5,341 nt of DNA from Alphaproteobacteria bacterium (GTDB lineage: Bacteria; Pseudomonadota; Alphaproteobacteria; Kiloniellales; JAKSDN01): contig JAUVQB010000125.1 in NCBI GenBank assembly GCA_030598385.1, positions 1 through 5,341 on the forward strand, read 5' to 3'. Both the position numbers and the translations under genes were made by a program. Shown here one piece after another: positions 1 through 5,165 of the stretch. How positions within the stretch are numbered: the stretch's first letter is position 1; every line of letters begins with the position of its first letter. The notes under the pieces were generated by a model, which was not told where the DNA came from, made no database searches, and saw only the letters and a list, made by a program, of their open reading frames with translations.

Positions 1-53
1 AGGCAAGCGCCGCCAAGAAGCGCAAGACAAAGAAAGCCAAGAAAGAGGCCTGA
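1..53 (+). CDS. C-terminal end of an upstream gene, lysine-rich tail (possibly ribosomal protein S1)
   Basis: The frame that begins at base 3 reads ASAAKKRKTKKAKKEA and stops at TGA 51-53. Only 16 residues are visible, and the start lies outside the window. The tail is made almost entirely of Lys, Ala and Arg, typical of a flexible, nucleic-acid-binding C-terminal extension. A strong hairpin 40 nt after the stop fits the end of a transcription unit and supports this frame over the other two. In many proteobacteria the gene directly upstream of ihfB is rpsA, so 30S ribosomal protein S1 is the best guess. That identity rests on gene order alone, because the fragment carries no S1 domain. Another basic-tailed protein is equally possible on sequence. 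Confidence 0.45.
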   Translation, partial: ASAAKKRKTKKAKKEA

Positions 54-92
54 CAAGGATTACTCGCCTTAATCCCGGCATGGGATAGAGAC

Positions 93-125
93 CCGACGGC
101 CCGGCCTCAATGGCCGGGCCGTCGG
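93..125 (+). terminator. Strong GC hairpin, probable terminator of the upstream gene
   Basis: Bases 93-106 and 112-125 form a perfect 14-bp stem (arm core GACGGCCCGGCC) with the 5-nt loop TCAAT. The 3' side is followed by CGTTTCGG, which has only three consecutive T, so the U-tract is poor. A smaller perfect hairpin precedes it, ATCCC (72-76) and GGGAT (82-86) with loop GGCAT. The position 40 nt after a stop codon and before a long gene-free stretch supports termination of the upstream gene. Because the stem is near-symmetric, it could also act on the other strand. Confidence 0.7.
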
Positions 126-634
126 CGTTTCGGGGGGCCTCCAGAGTGTTTTTCGTTCTCACGGAACTGGCCGCGCCCTCACCCGGCCACCGCTCGTTTA
201 CGATGTCGTGGACGCGTGAAGCGCGAGTGTTGGGCACTGGGTGCGGGGCCGGGCCGGTGCGATTCCACGTGAGTGGATACTGCCCTGGTGGCCCGCCGGT
301 TTGTCCGGTTCGACGCTCCAAATCGCCGCCGCGGCAAGGCGCTTGTCCTGGGCCGGATGAGGTCCCCATACAGGCCCCAATCGCCTCTCCGCCGCAACTC
401 GAAAAAAACGTTTGATCTGAACGACTTAATCTTGACGCCAGGAAACGCCTCTGGCACCCTGTTGCGACCTGTCCAGAGAGGGACGGCGGTTAGGCCAAGA
501 TTCAATCTGTGCCGCTGGCTGTAGGGGAGGCTCTTCGGTATTGCTCCAACAGCCCGGAATTGTGGGAGGTCTTGGATGGCTGGCGCGCTGTCCTCCGCGA
601 ACTCCTCGGCACGTGATCAGGGACGGTTGTTGAC
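126..634. other. Gene-free stretch of about 500 bp upstream of ihfB
   Basis: Several open frames cross this stretch on both strands, but they overlap one another, are rich in Arg and Pro, resemble no family I know, and lack good ribosome-binding sites. I therefore treat it as non-coding. Visible structure includes TCCAC/GTGGA (264-268 and 273-277, 4-nt loop), an A7 run at 402-408, and CTGTCC/GGACGG (469-474 and 481-486, one G-T pair, 6-nt loop). GC is lower than in the genes that follow (34 of 60 bases at 421-480). The ihfB promoter must lie here or further upstream, but no hexamer pair with 16-18 nt spacing is convincing. No tRNA, riboswitch or known leader was recognised. Confidence 0.5.
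405..417 (-). promoter_or_regulatory. Weak candidate IHF-binding site upstream of ihfB
   Basis: The plus strand reads AAAACGTTTGATC, which is the reverse of the IHF consensus WATCAANNNNTTR. Seven of the nine specified positions match; the outermost position at each end does not. IHF regulating its own subunit genes is known in enterobacteria, so a site 218 bp ahead of ihfB is plausible. The neighbouring A-run lies on the opposite side from where it sits in the classic lambda H' site, which weakens the case. With seven of nine positions in about 500 bp, a chance match is quite possible. Confidence 0.2.
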
Positions 635-916
635 ATGACGAAATCCGAGTTAATTCAACGCATTGCGGAACTCAATCCGCATCTTTACCAGCGTGACGTG
701 GAGCGCATTGTCAGCACGATCTTCGACGAGATCGCGGATGCGCTGGCCCGCGGCGACAGGGTGGAACTCAGAGGATTTGGGGCATTCTCCGTCAAGGCGC
801 GGGGCGCGCGCATCGGCCGCAATCCGCGAACCGGCGCGGCGGTCCAGGTCTCCGAGAAGTCGATTCCCTTCTTCAAAACGGGCAAGCAGCTGCGCGAGCG
901 CCTTAACGAGGCCTAG
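635..916 (+). CDS. ihfB: Integration host factor subunit beta
   Basis: This is the beta chain of the IHF heterodimer, a nucleoid protein that binds the minor groove at specific sites and bends DNA sharply. It assists recombination, replication and promoter regulation. The 93-residue product matches the usual 92-95. An N-terminal helical dimerisation region (about 2-40) starts with [10 protein letters not shown], which is typical of the beta subunit. It is followed by the beta-saddle with RGFGAF (46-51) and the DNA-intercalating arm GRNPRTG (61-67). Pro64 occupies the conserved intercalating position. The C-terminal helix ends [10 protein letters not shown]. The start is ATG 635 with a modest Shine-Dalgarno AGGGA (619-623). 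The alpha subunit is not in the window. The downstream LapA-like gene begins 82 nt after the stop and may share its transcript. Confidence 0.97.
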   Translation: MTKSELIQRIAELNPHLYQRDVERIVSTIFDEIADALARGDRVELRGFGAFSVKARGARIGRNPRTGAAVQVSEKSIPFFKTGKQLRERLNEA

Positions 917-998
917 GGGAGAACGCCGCCGGGCGCCGCTCCGGACAGGGAGTGCCGAACCTGGGCCGGCAGACAGAAACAGACTATCGGTGAGAGCC

Positions 999-1394
999 GT
1001 GAAACACATATCCTGGATCGTGACCCTGCCGCTCATGCTGGCGCTGGTCATCTTTTCCCTCGCCAACCGCGGCGACGTCAGCCTCGACCTCTGGCCGTTC
1101 AACAAGGAGAGCATCCCGCCGATGCCGCTCTTCTTGCCTTTGCTGGGCGCATTGTTCATTGGCCTGCTGATCGGCGGCTCGGTCGCGCGGCTGTCCGGCG
1201 CCCGGATCCGGCGGCGCGCGCGCGAGCTGCGCTTCGACAAGGCCCACCTGGAACGCGAGGTGATCCGGCTCAAGCGCGACGTGGAACGCGCCAAAGACAC
1301 TGCATCGGAGTCCTCGCTCGCTGCCCTGCCGCCGTCGGCCAGCAACGGGTCGGGCCGTGGCCGGTCTTTGCCGGCCGCCACTGCGGGACGCTAA
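999..1394 (+). CDS. LapA-like (DUF1049) small inner-membrane protein
   Basis: The predicted 131-residue membrane protein belongs to the lipopolysaccharide assembly protein A domain type. Its E. coli relative works with LapB in controlling LPS synthesis; here the function is inferred from family and position. Helix 1 spans about residues 4-22. It leads into the family-typical ANRGDVSLDLWPF (22-34), then a short periplasmic loop, then helix 2 (about 43-63). A basic cytoplasmic stretch (R69-R75) and a likely coiled coil (about 76-100) follow. The last 30 residues are a Ser/Pro/Gly/Ala tail. GTG 999 is preferred because it gives the usual MKxxxW-type N-terminus, with GGTGAG (989-994) as a close but imperfect ribosome-binding site. 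GTG 990 would add three residues. A LapA-type gene next to ihfB is a familiar arrangement in proteobacteria. Confidence 0.85.
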   Translation: MKHISWIVTLPLMLALVIFSLANRGDVSLDLWPFNKESIPPMPLFLPLLGALFIGLLIGGSVARLSGARIRRRARELRFDKAHLEREVIRLKRDVERAKDTASESSLAALPPSASNGSGRGRSLPAATAGR

Positions 1395-1409
1395 CCGTAA
1401 CCGACCTGA

Positions 1410-2345
1410 ATGCGAATTCTTTCCGCGGCGGACGTCGAAGGGGCCCTCGATTGGGACGGCTTGGTCGAGCGCTTGCGCCGCGCGTTCCGCCGTGGCGCCG
1501 AGGTGCCGGTGCGCCACCACCATGAGATCGCCAACCCCGGCGGCCCGGAAGGCACGCTGCTGCTGATGCCGGCCTGGCAGACCGGTCAGCATATCGGCAT
1601 CAAGGTCGCGACCATCTTCCCGGACAATGACGCCCGCGGCCTGCCCTCGGTCATGGGGGCCTATCTGCTGCTCGACGCCAAGTCCGGCGCGCCGATCGCC
1701 TTGATCGATGGGCCGATGCTGACCGTGAAACGCACCGCCGCGGCCTCGGCGCTGGCCTCCAGCTACCTCTCGCGGCCCGACTGCGAGCGTTTCCTGATGA
1801 TCGGCACCGGTTCGCTGGCGCCTTACCTCATCATGGCCCATGCCTCGGTCCGGCCGATCTGCAACGTGCTGATCTGGGGGCGCTCGCCGGACAAGGCGGC
1901 GCGGCTCGCCAAGCGCCTCGACCGGCCGGACTTCCGGGTGGCGGCGACCGACGACCTGGAGGCCGCCGCCCGCGGCGCCCACGTGATCTCCTGCGCCACC
2001 CTCAGCAAGGACCCGCTGGTCCGCGGCGACTGGCTGCAGCCCGGCCAGCACCTCGATCTGGTCGGCGCCTTTCGCCCGGACATGCGCGAGAGCGACGATA
2101 CGGCGATCCGCCGCGCGCGGGTCTTCGTCGACACCCGCGACGGCGCCCTCGCGGAGGCCGGCGACATCGTCCAGCCGATCGAAAGCGGCGTGCTCGACCC
2201 GGACGACGTGGCCGGCGACCTCTTCGACCTCACCCGGGGCGAGCGGGCCGGCCGGCGCTTCTACGACCAGATTACCCTCTTCAAGTCGGTCGGCACCGCG
2301 CTCGAGGACCTGGCAGCCGCCGAGCTGGCGGCGGAGCGTGCGTGA
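1410..2345 (+). CDS. Ornithine cyclodeaminase / mu-crystallin family enzyme (possible cyclic imino-acid reductase)
   Basis: This soluble 311-residue NAD(P)-dependent enzyme is of the usual family length (310-350). A substrate/dimer domain is formed by both termini. It holds K65 in GIKVATIFPDN and R108 in KRTAAASALAS, which align with the substrate-binding Lys and Arg of ornithine cyclodeaminase, and D224 in GAFRPDMRE, the usual catalytic Asp. The Rossmann domain starts at IGTGSLAPYL (131-140), and WGRS (156-159) lies after the second strand, where an Arg often contacts NADP phosphate. The C-terminal FKSVGTALEDLAA is a family signature. Members include ornithine cyclodeaminase (ornithine to proline plus ammonia), L-alanine dehydrogenase and reductases of delta1-pyrroline-2-carboxylate or ketimines. 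The GTGxLAPYL-x-AHASVRP region reminds me of the pyrroline-2-carboxylate reductase group, but the substrate cannot be fixed. ATG 1410 lies 15 nt after the previous stop, so it is probably co-transcribed; no clear Shine-Dalgarno is visible. Confidence 0.93.
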   Translation: MRILSAADVEGALDWDGLVERLRRAFRRGAEVPVRHHHEIANPGGPEGTLLLMPAWQTGQHIGIKVATIFPDNDARGLPSVMGAYLLLDAKSGAPIALIDGPMLTVKRTAAASALASSYLSRPDCERFLMIGTGSLAPYLIMAHASVRPICNVLIWGRSPDKAARLAKRLDRPDFRVAATDDLEAAARGAHVISCATLSKDPLVRGDWLQPGQHLDLVGAFRPDMRESDDTAIRRARVFVDTRDGALAEAGDIVQPIESGVLDPDDVAGDLFDLTRGERAGRRFYDQITLFKSVGTALEDLAAAELAAERA

Positions 2346-2346
2346 G

Positions 2347-2378
2347 GGCGGCCGGCGTGCCGCCGCAGGCTTGGCGGC
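2347..2378 (+). other. Two mutually exclusive hairpins between the cyclodeaminase-family gene and pyrF
   Basis: GCCGCC (2359-2364) can pair with GGCGGC upstream (2347-2352, 6-nt loop) or with GGCGGC downstream (2373-2378, 8-nt loop), but not with both at once. The second alternative is followed by CCCCCTGAA with no U-run. The elements sit just after the TGA at 2343-2345 and about 50 nt before the pyrF start. They could be a weak or attenuator-like terminator. At this GC content, chance pairing of six bases is common. Confidence 0.25.
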
Positions 2379-2427
2379 CCCCTGAATGCGGGTTTGAAAG
2401 CGGCCGAGATCTGTTACAAGGAAGCTT

Positions 2428-3156
2428 ATGAGCCAAGCCGCCGATCTCGATCCCAAAGACCGAATCTTCGTCGCCCTCGATACCCAGGATCTAAGCCGTG
2501 CGGCGGCCTTGGCGCGGGGCTTGGCCGGCCTGGTCGGCGGGGTCAAGATCGGCAAGGAGTTCTTCACCGCCCACGGGCCGGACGGTGTACGGGCGGTCGC
2601 CGGCGGCGTGCCGCTCTTCCTCGACCTCAAGTTCCACGACATTCCGAACACCGTGGCCGGCGCCCTCAGATCGGCGATTCACCTGCGCCCGGCCTTCGTC
2701 AACGTGCACGCAGCGGGCGGGCGGGCCATGCTGGAAGCCGCCGTCCAGGCGGTCGCCGAGGGCGCGGAGGACGCGGATGTTCCCAGGCCGCAACTGCTCG
2801 GCGTCACGGTGCTCACCAGCCTGGGCGAGGAGGATCTGGGCGACGTCGGCCAGGCCGGCCCGCTGACCGATCAGGTGTTGCGGCTGGCAGGTCTGGCCCA
2901 GTCCTGCGGCCTCGACGGCGTGGTCTGCAGCCCGCGCGAGATCGCGGCGCTGAGGGCGGCCTGCGGGCCCGACTTCCTGCTCATGGTGCCTGGGATGCGT
3001 CCGGGCTGGGCCGCCAGCGGCGATCAGAAGCGAGTCATGACGCCGGGCGAGGCGCTTGCCGCCGGCGCCGACTATCTCGTCATCGGACGGCCGGTGACCG
3101 GCGCCCAGGACGCGGCGGCCGCGGCCAGGCGAATCGTTGAAGAGATCGAGGGCTAA
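2428..3156 (+). CDS. pyrF: Orotidine 5'-phosphate decarboxylase
   Basis: The enzyme catalyses the last step of UMP synthesis, the decarboxylation of OMP, as a cytosolic TIM-barrel dimer. The 242-residue length fits bacterial group-1 enzymes. Barrel landmarks appear in order: VALD (15-18) with substrate-contacting D18; K40 in GVKIGKEFF; the catalytic signature DLKFHDIPNTV (66-76), supplying D66, K68 and D71; TVLTS (127-131); MVPGMRP (186-192), binding phosphate and base; and VIGRPVTG (218-225) with phosphate-binding R221. All expected active-site residues are present. The start ATG 2428 has a good ribosome-binding site, AAGGAAG, at 2418-2424. The 82-bp gap to the previous gene leaves room for its own promoter, though none is clear. 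The next gene is convergent, so pyrF ends this plus-strand group. Confidence 0.97.
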   Translation: MSQAADLDPKDRIFVALDTQDLSRAAALARGLAGLVGGVKIGKEFFTAHGPDGVRAVAGGVPLFLDLKFHDIPNTVAGALRSAIHLRPAFVNVHAAGGRAMLEAAVQAVAEGAEDADVPRPQLLGVTVLTSLGEEDLGDVGQAGPLTDQVLRLAGLAQSCGLDGVVCSPREIAALRAACGPDFLLMVPGMRPGWAASGDQKRVMTPGEALAAGADYLVIGRPVTGAQDAAAAARRIVEEIEG

Positions 3157-3166
3157 GTAAGATTGT

Positions 3167-3182
3167 CCCCCAGAATTGGGGC
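3167..3182. terminator. Weak hairpin between the convergent pyrF and DUF4242 genes
   Basis: CCCCA (3168-3172) pairs with TGGGG (3177-3181) around the 4-nt loop GAAT. It sits 11 nt after the pyrF stop and 6 nt before the 3' end of the opposing gene, where a shared bidirectional terminator would be expected. The stem is only 5 bp and no T-run follows on either strand, so its function is uncertain. Confidence 0.35.
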
Positions 3183-3187
3183 CGGCG

Positions 3188-3466
3188 TCAGTCGGGCCGC
3201 TCGGTGGTCGGGTCGATCATCTTGCCGATTTCATGGATGCGGGTCGCCGGAAAGCCGCTGATCTCGGCGTGGCGGCGGATCACCTCTTCGTCCTTGGCCA
3301 GGTAAATGCAGAAGGTGCGGTCGCCGGCGACGTAGGAATGTTGCCATTGAATGTCCGGCGCAAGTTCGGCCAGAACTTCGTTCGACTTGGCGGCGGCCGC
3401 GCGCAACTGCTCGCGCTCGAAGGTGCCGACGTCGGGAATCTCCCGTTCGATGACGTATCTGCGCAT
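3188..3466 (-). CDS. DUF4242 domain protein (SCO4226-like small protein)
   Basis: This 92-residue soluble protein fills a single DUF4242 domain, a ferredoxin-like fold. Typical features are the start MRRYVIEREIP (1-11), the helix with SNEVLAEL (28-35), the central strand pair WQHSYVAGDRTFCIYLA (41-57) with C53, RRHAEISGFP (64-73), and the closing strand ending MIDP (83-86). The Streptomyces SCO4226 member binds nickel. H43, C53, H66 and H78 are possible metal ligands here, but whether metal is bound is unknown, and no reaction is established for the family. A longer frame reaches a TTG at 3523. ATG 3466 is chosen because a strong Shine-Dalgarno lies 7 nt upstream and the domain begins right there. 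The gene converges on pyrF and shows no functional link to it. Its GC content (40 of 60 bases at 3361-3420) resembles the left-hand genes rather than the transporter. Confidence 0.88.
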   Translation of the reverse strand: MRRYVIEREIPDVGTFEREQLRAAAAKSNEVLAELAPDIQWQHSYVAGDRTFCIYLAKDEEVIRRHAEISGFPATRIHEIGKMIDPTTERPD

Positions 3467-3473
3467 GGCTCCG

Positions 3474-3480
3474 TCCTCCC
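3474..3480 (-). promoter_or_regulatory. Ribosome-binding site that fixes the DUF4242 start
   Basis: The minus strand reads GGGAGGA, 7 nt before ATG 3466. This near-ideal Shine-Dalgarno favours the 92-residue protein over the upstream TTG start at 3523. Confidence 0.8.
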
Positions 3481-3517
3481 TCTTTGGAGAAGCGAGCCAA
3501 GCGCGATTGCGCGCGAA

Positions 3518-3523
3518 CGTCAA
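3518..3523 (-). promoter_or_regulatory. Possible -35 element for the DUF4242 gene
   Basis: The minus strand reads TTGACG, 51 nt upstream of the ATG. At 17-nt spacing the would-be -10 is TTGGCT (3495-3500), a poor match. A GCGCG/CGCGC hairpin with loop ATTG (3501-3514) fills the spacer. The promoter is therefore only a possibility. Confidence 0.2.
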
Positions 3524-3742
3524 GTGACCCGTACGCCAGGGAGTGTCTCGGTTTCAAATTCTGCCAGACCGATGCCCCGCAAGGCTCAACAAACCCCAAG
3601 CCCGGCAGTCTCATGTAGTCACGCTCATGTTTTCACACGGCCTGGACCCAGAGCCGACGAAACCCAGTGCCCTTTCATTGGCGATTGGGCTTGGTCTCTT
3701 TACCTTCTGTTGGTTCGGCCGTTATCGGGGCGGCACTGCCTC
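3524..3742. other. Gene-free stretch between the DUF4242 gene and the MFS transporter
   Basis: No convincing gene is present. Open frames running through it on either strand lack ribosome-binding sites and family resemblance, and one simply reads on into the antisense of the transporter. CCAAGCCC (3596-3603) and GGGCTTGG (3687-3694) form an 8-bp inverted repeat 84 nt apart. The downstream end should hold the 3' end of the transporter mRNA, but no stem with a T-run is visible there. The block near 3550-3576 looks faintly like the 3' part of a tRNA (TTTCAAAT), but the T-stem does not pair, so no tRNA is called. Confidence 0.45.
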
Positions 3743-5005
3743 CTACTCCGCTGCAACAGGTACAGCCTCCGGCGTCGGTAGCCGTCTTGGTAGGGCTGCG
3801 ACAATGGCAATGATCACAGCGGCCGCACCGGCAAGGATACGAAACAGCGTATCGAACCCCCAGTTCTGGTAGACGAAGGCGATCAACGGAAGGGACGCCG
3901 CCAGCACAGTGAAACTGACGACATAACGGACGCCATAGATACGGGCCTTGTACGCGCCTCGTGCCGTCTTGCCGATCATATAGTCGTTGATGGGAATCTG
4001 ACCAAACGCCCCGAGCATGAAACCCAATGCGGCCAGGAGCGCGAAACCGTCGGTCAGGCCCGGCATTGCTGAGAAGAACACCAATTGTATTGTCGCCACG
4101 ACCATGAAGACCGGTCGCGGGCCAAAGCGATCGAGCAGGCGGCCGACGATAAGCTGGGCGATTGACGCGACTGCGAAGACGGTGAATGCCAGTGAACCAA
4201 TGACCGTCGCAACGTCTCCCTGTCCCGAAGCATCGATACCGTCGATCCAGGCTGAGATTTCCATCGCCAGACCTTGTAGGCGTTCCTCAAAGATCTTGGG
4301 TAAAGCGAATGTGGTGGCCTGGAAGATTATCGACGAGACGGCAGTCGTCATGAACACGATTGCCGAGACGCGGATCACAAGGGCGCGGTACGAGGGCGAC
4401 GCTCTCACCTCCGGTTCGTCGGCTACCGCCATTCTTGCGCTGTGCTCTCTAAGGATGCTGCTCCAGCGCAGGCCAATAAAGGTGAAGCCCATTGCGATGG
4501 AGAAGAGACCGGGGAGAATGAACGCCATGCGCCAGCCGCCGTGGTCGATCAAGACCCCCGTTATCAATGCTGCCCCCGCAACCCCCAGATTGCCCCATAC
4601 CCCATTTGTAGCGATCCGCATGCCCGTGTCGCGCCATTTCGAGGTGACGATGGCGAGCCCGACCGGATGATAGATCGCCGCAAACATACCGATCACGAAC
4701 AAGCCGACGCCGATCTGAAGGGGTGTCTGGGCGAAACCGGTGGCGATGGCAGCCAGGCCGATGCCGATGAAGAACACGCACATCATTCCGTCACGGCTCC
4801 ATTTGTCGGCGAGCCAGCCGGCCGGCAACGAGAACGCCCCGAAGGCGAAGAACCCGGGGGTCGCGTAAACCAACATTTCCGCGTAGCCGATGTCCCATTC
4901 CCGATACAGAACCAGGGCGGCAACCGTCGCGAAGATCAGCGTGAACAGATGGTCTAGAAAATGACCGATGTTCAGCAGCAGAAAATACAGGCGATCTCGG
5001 TTCAT
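3743..5005 (-). CDS. Major facilitator superfamily transporter, 12 membrane helices
   Basis: This is a 420-residue inner-membrane secondary transporter, probably driven by proton exchange; the substrate is unknown. About twelve hydrophobic segments are visible in two sets of six, separated by a polar cytoplasmic loop (about 183-206). The MFS motif A appears between helices 2 and 3 as GWLADKWSRDG (63-73), and its second-half counterpart is GRLLDRFGPRP (288-298). IYHPVGLAIV (111-120) in helix 4 is a conserved feature of one MFS subgroup that includes drug-efflux members such as fosmidomycin-resistance proteins. A longer polar loop of about 30 residues follows helix 7 (about 236-267). ATG 5005 is preceded on the minus strand by a weak AGGGA about 11 nt upstream. 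The gene is divergent from an AraC-type regulator, its likely controller. Sampled GC (53-60%) is well below that of the housekeeping genes, suggesting different ancestry. Efflux is likelier than uptake, but this is inference. Confidence 0.93.
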   Translation of the reverse strand: MNRDRLYFLLLNIGHFLDHLFTLIFATVAALVLYREWDIGYAEMLVYATPGFFAFGAFSLPAGWLADKWSRDGMMCVFFIGIGLAAIATGFAQTPLQIGVGLFVIGMFAAIYHPVGLAIVTSKWRDTGMRIATNGVWGNLGVAGAALITGVLIDHGGWRMAFILPGLFSIAMGFTFIGLRWSSILREHSARMAVADEPEVRASPSYRALVIRVSAIVFMTTAVSSIIFQATTFALPKIFEERLQGLAMEISAWIDGIDASGQGDVATVIGSLAFTVFAVASIAQLIVGRLLDRFGPRPVFMVVATIQLVFFSAMPGLTDGFALLAALGFMLGAFGQIPINDYMIGKTARGAYKARIYGVRYVVSFTVLAASLPLIAFVYQNWGFDTLFRILAGAAAVIIAIVAALPRRLPTPEAVPVAAE

Positions 5006-5096
5006 GGGCCTATGTCCCTGCGATGGTCACACGCCTTGCCGACAGTCCGATCAAGGCTCGCGCGATCATCGGCTTGGTGAATTTACGCTTGGCGCA

Positions 5097-5124
5097 TCGA
5101 CGATGTCATGCCAATTTTCGTCGA
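5097..5124. repeat. 7-bp inverted repeat TCGACGA / TCGTCGA in the divergent control region
   Basis: TCGACGA (5097-5103) and its exact reverse complement TCGTCGA (5118-5124) are separated by 14 nt, so the arms are 21 bp apart and face the same side of the helix. This suits a dimeric regulator or a DNA loop better than an RNA hairpin. The first arm overlaps the palindrome CATCGACGATG, and the spacer contains the first ATGCCA repeat. Confidence 0.4.
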
Positions 5125-5134
5125 GAATATGCCA
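5108..5134 (+). repeat. Direct repeat ATGCCA with 21-bp period, candidate AraC-type operator
   Basis: ATGCCA occurs at 5108-5113 and again at 5129-5134, exactly 21 bp apart, which is two helical turns. Directly repeated half-sites about 21 bp apart are the classic arrangement for AraC-family proteins, for example araI1-I2. AATTTTC also recurs (5113-5119 and 5140-5146) at a 27-bp step. The pair lies 32-58 bp before the regulator's start codon. Binding to it is inference. Confidence 0.4.
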
Positions 5135-5154
5135 CATTGAATTTTCACTATTCT

Positions 5155-5162
5155 AGGCGGAG
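5155..5162 (+). promoter_or_regulatory. Ribosome-binding site of the AraC-type regulator gene
   Basis: AGGCGGAG ends 3 nt before ATG 5166. It offers AGG at 8-nt spacing or GGAG at 3-nt spacing, enough to support this start for the truncated gene. Confidence 0.55.
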
Positions 5163-5165
5163 ACC

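Larger units (their letters stand above)
5006..5165. promoter_or_regulatory. Divergent control region between the MFS transporter and the AraC-type regulator
   Basis: This 160-bp gap separates two divergent start codons and must contain promoters for at least one of them. It is more A/T-rich towards the regulator (5106-5154). It holds short repeats: CGATCA at 5048 and 5063 (15-bp step), GCTTGG at 5072 and 5087 (15-bp step), the palindrome CATCGACGATG (5095-5105), and the operator candidates listed separately. A TAGAAT hexamer on the minus strand (5150-5155) resembles a -10 but has no matching -35. No promoter is confidently placed. Confidence 0.65.

Noticed and set aside
432..460. TTGACG as a -35 box for ihfB
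   Set aside because: The hexamer at the correct spacing is CACCCT, which does not resemble a -10 element.
110..524. Overlapping short open frames on both strands between the terminator and ihfB
   Set aside because: They have no ribosome-binding sites, no family resemblance and compositional noise; the first begins inside the terminator loop.
663..998. Upstream extension of the LapA-like frame across ihfB
   Set aside because: The extension is out of frame with ihfB, rich in Arg and Ser, and unlike LapA. The real domain starts at the GTG codons 990/999.
2394..2422. TTGAAA as a -35 box for pyrF
   Set aside because: No acceptable -10 lies at 16-18 nt; at 17-nt spacing the position overlaps the ribosome-binding site.
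984..2651. Very long minus-strand open frame (555 codons) antisense to the LapA-like, cyclodeaminase-family and pyrF genes
   Set aside because: It lies opposite three well-supported genes. Its product is a low-complexity Arg/Gly/Ala/Asp mix with no family resemblance, as expected for the antisense of high-GC coding DNA.
3545..3578. tRNA-like 3' fragment around TTTCAAAT
   Set aside because: The T-stem does not pair correctly and no acceptor, anticodon or D-arm can be built upstream.
3176..3781. Plus-strand 201-codon open frame
   Set aside because: It is antisense to the DUF4242 gene, which has a conserved domain and a strong ribosome-binding site.
4017..4957. Plus-strand open frames antisense to the transporter
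   Set aside because: They are shadows of an MFS gene with intact motifs and twelve hydrophobic segments.
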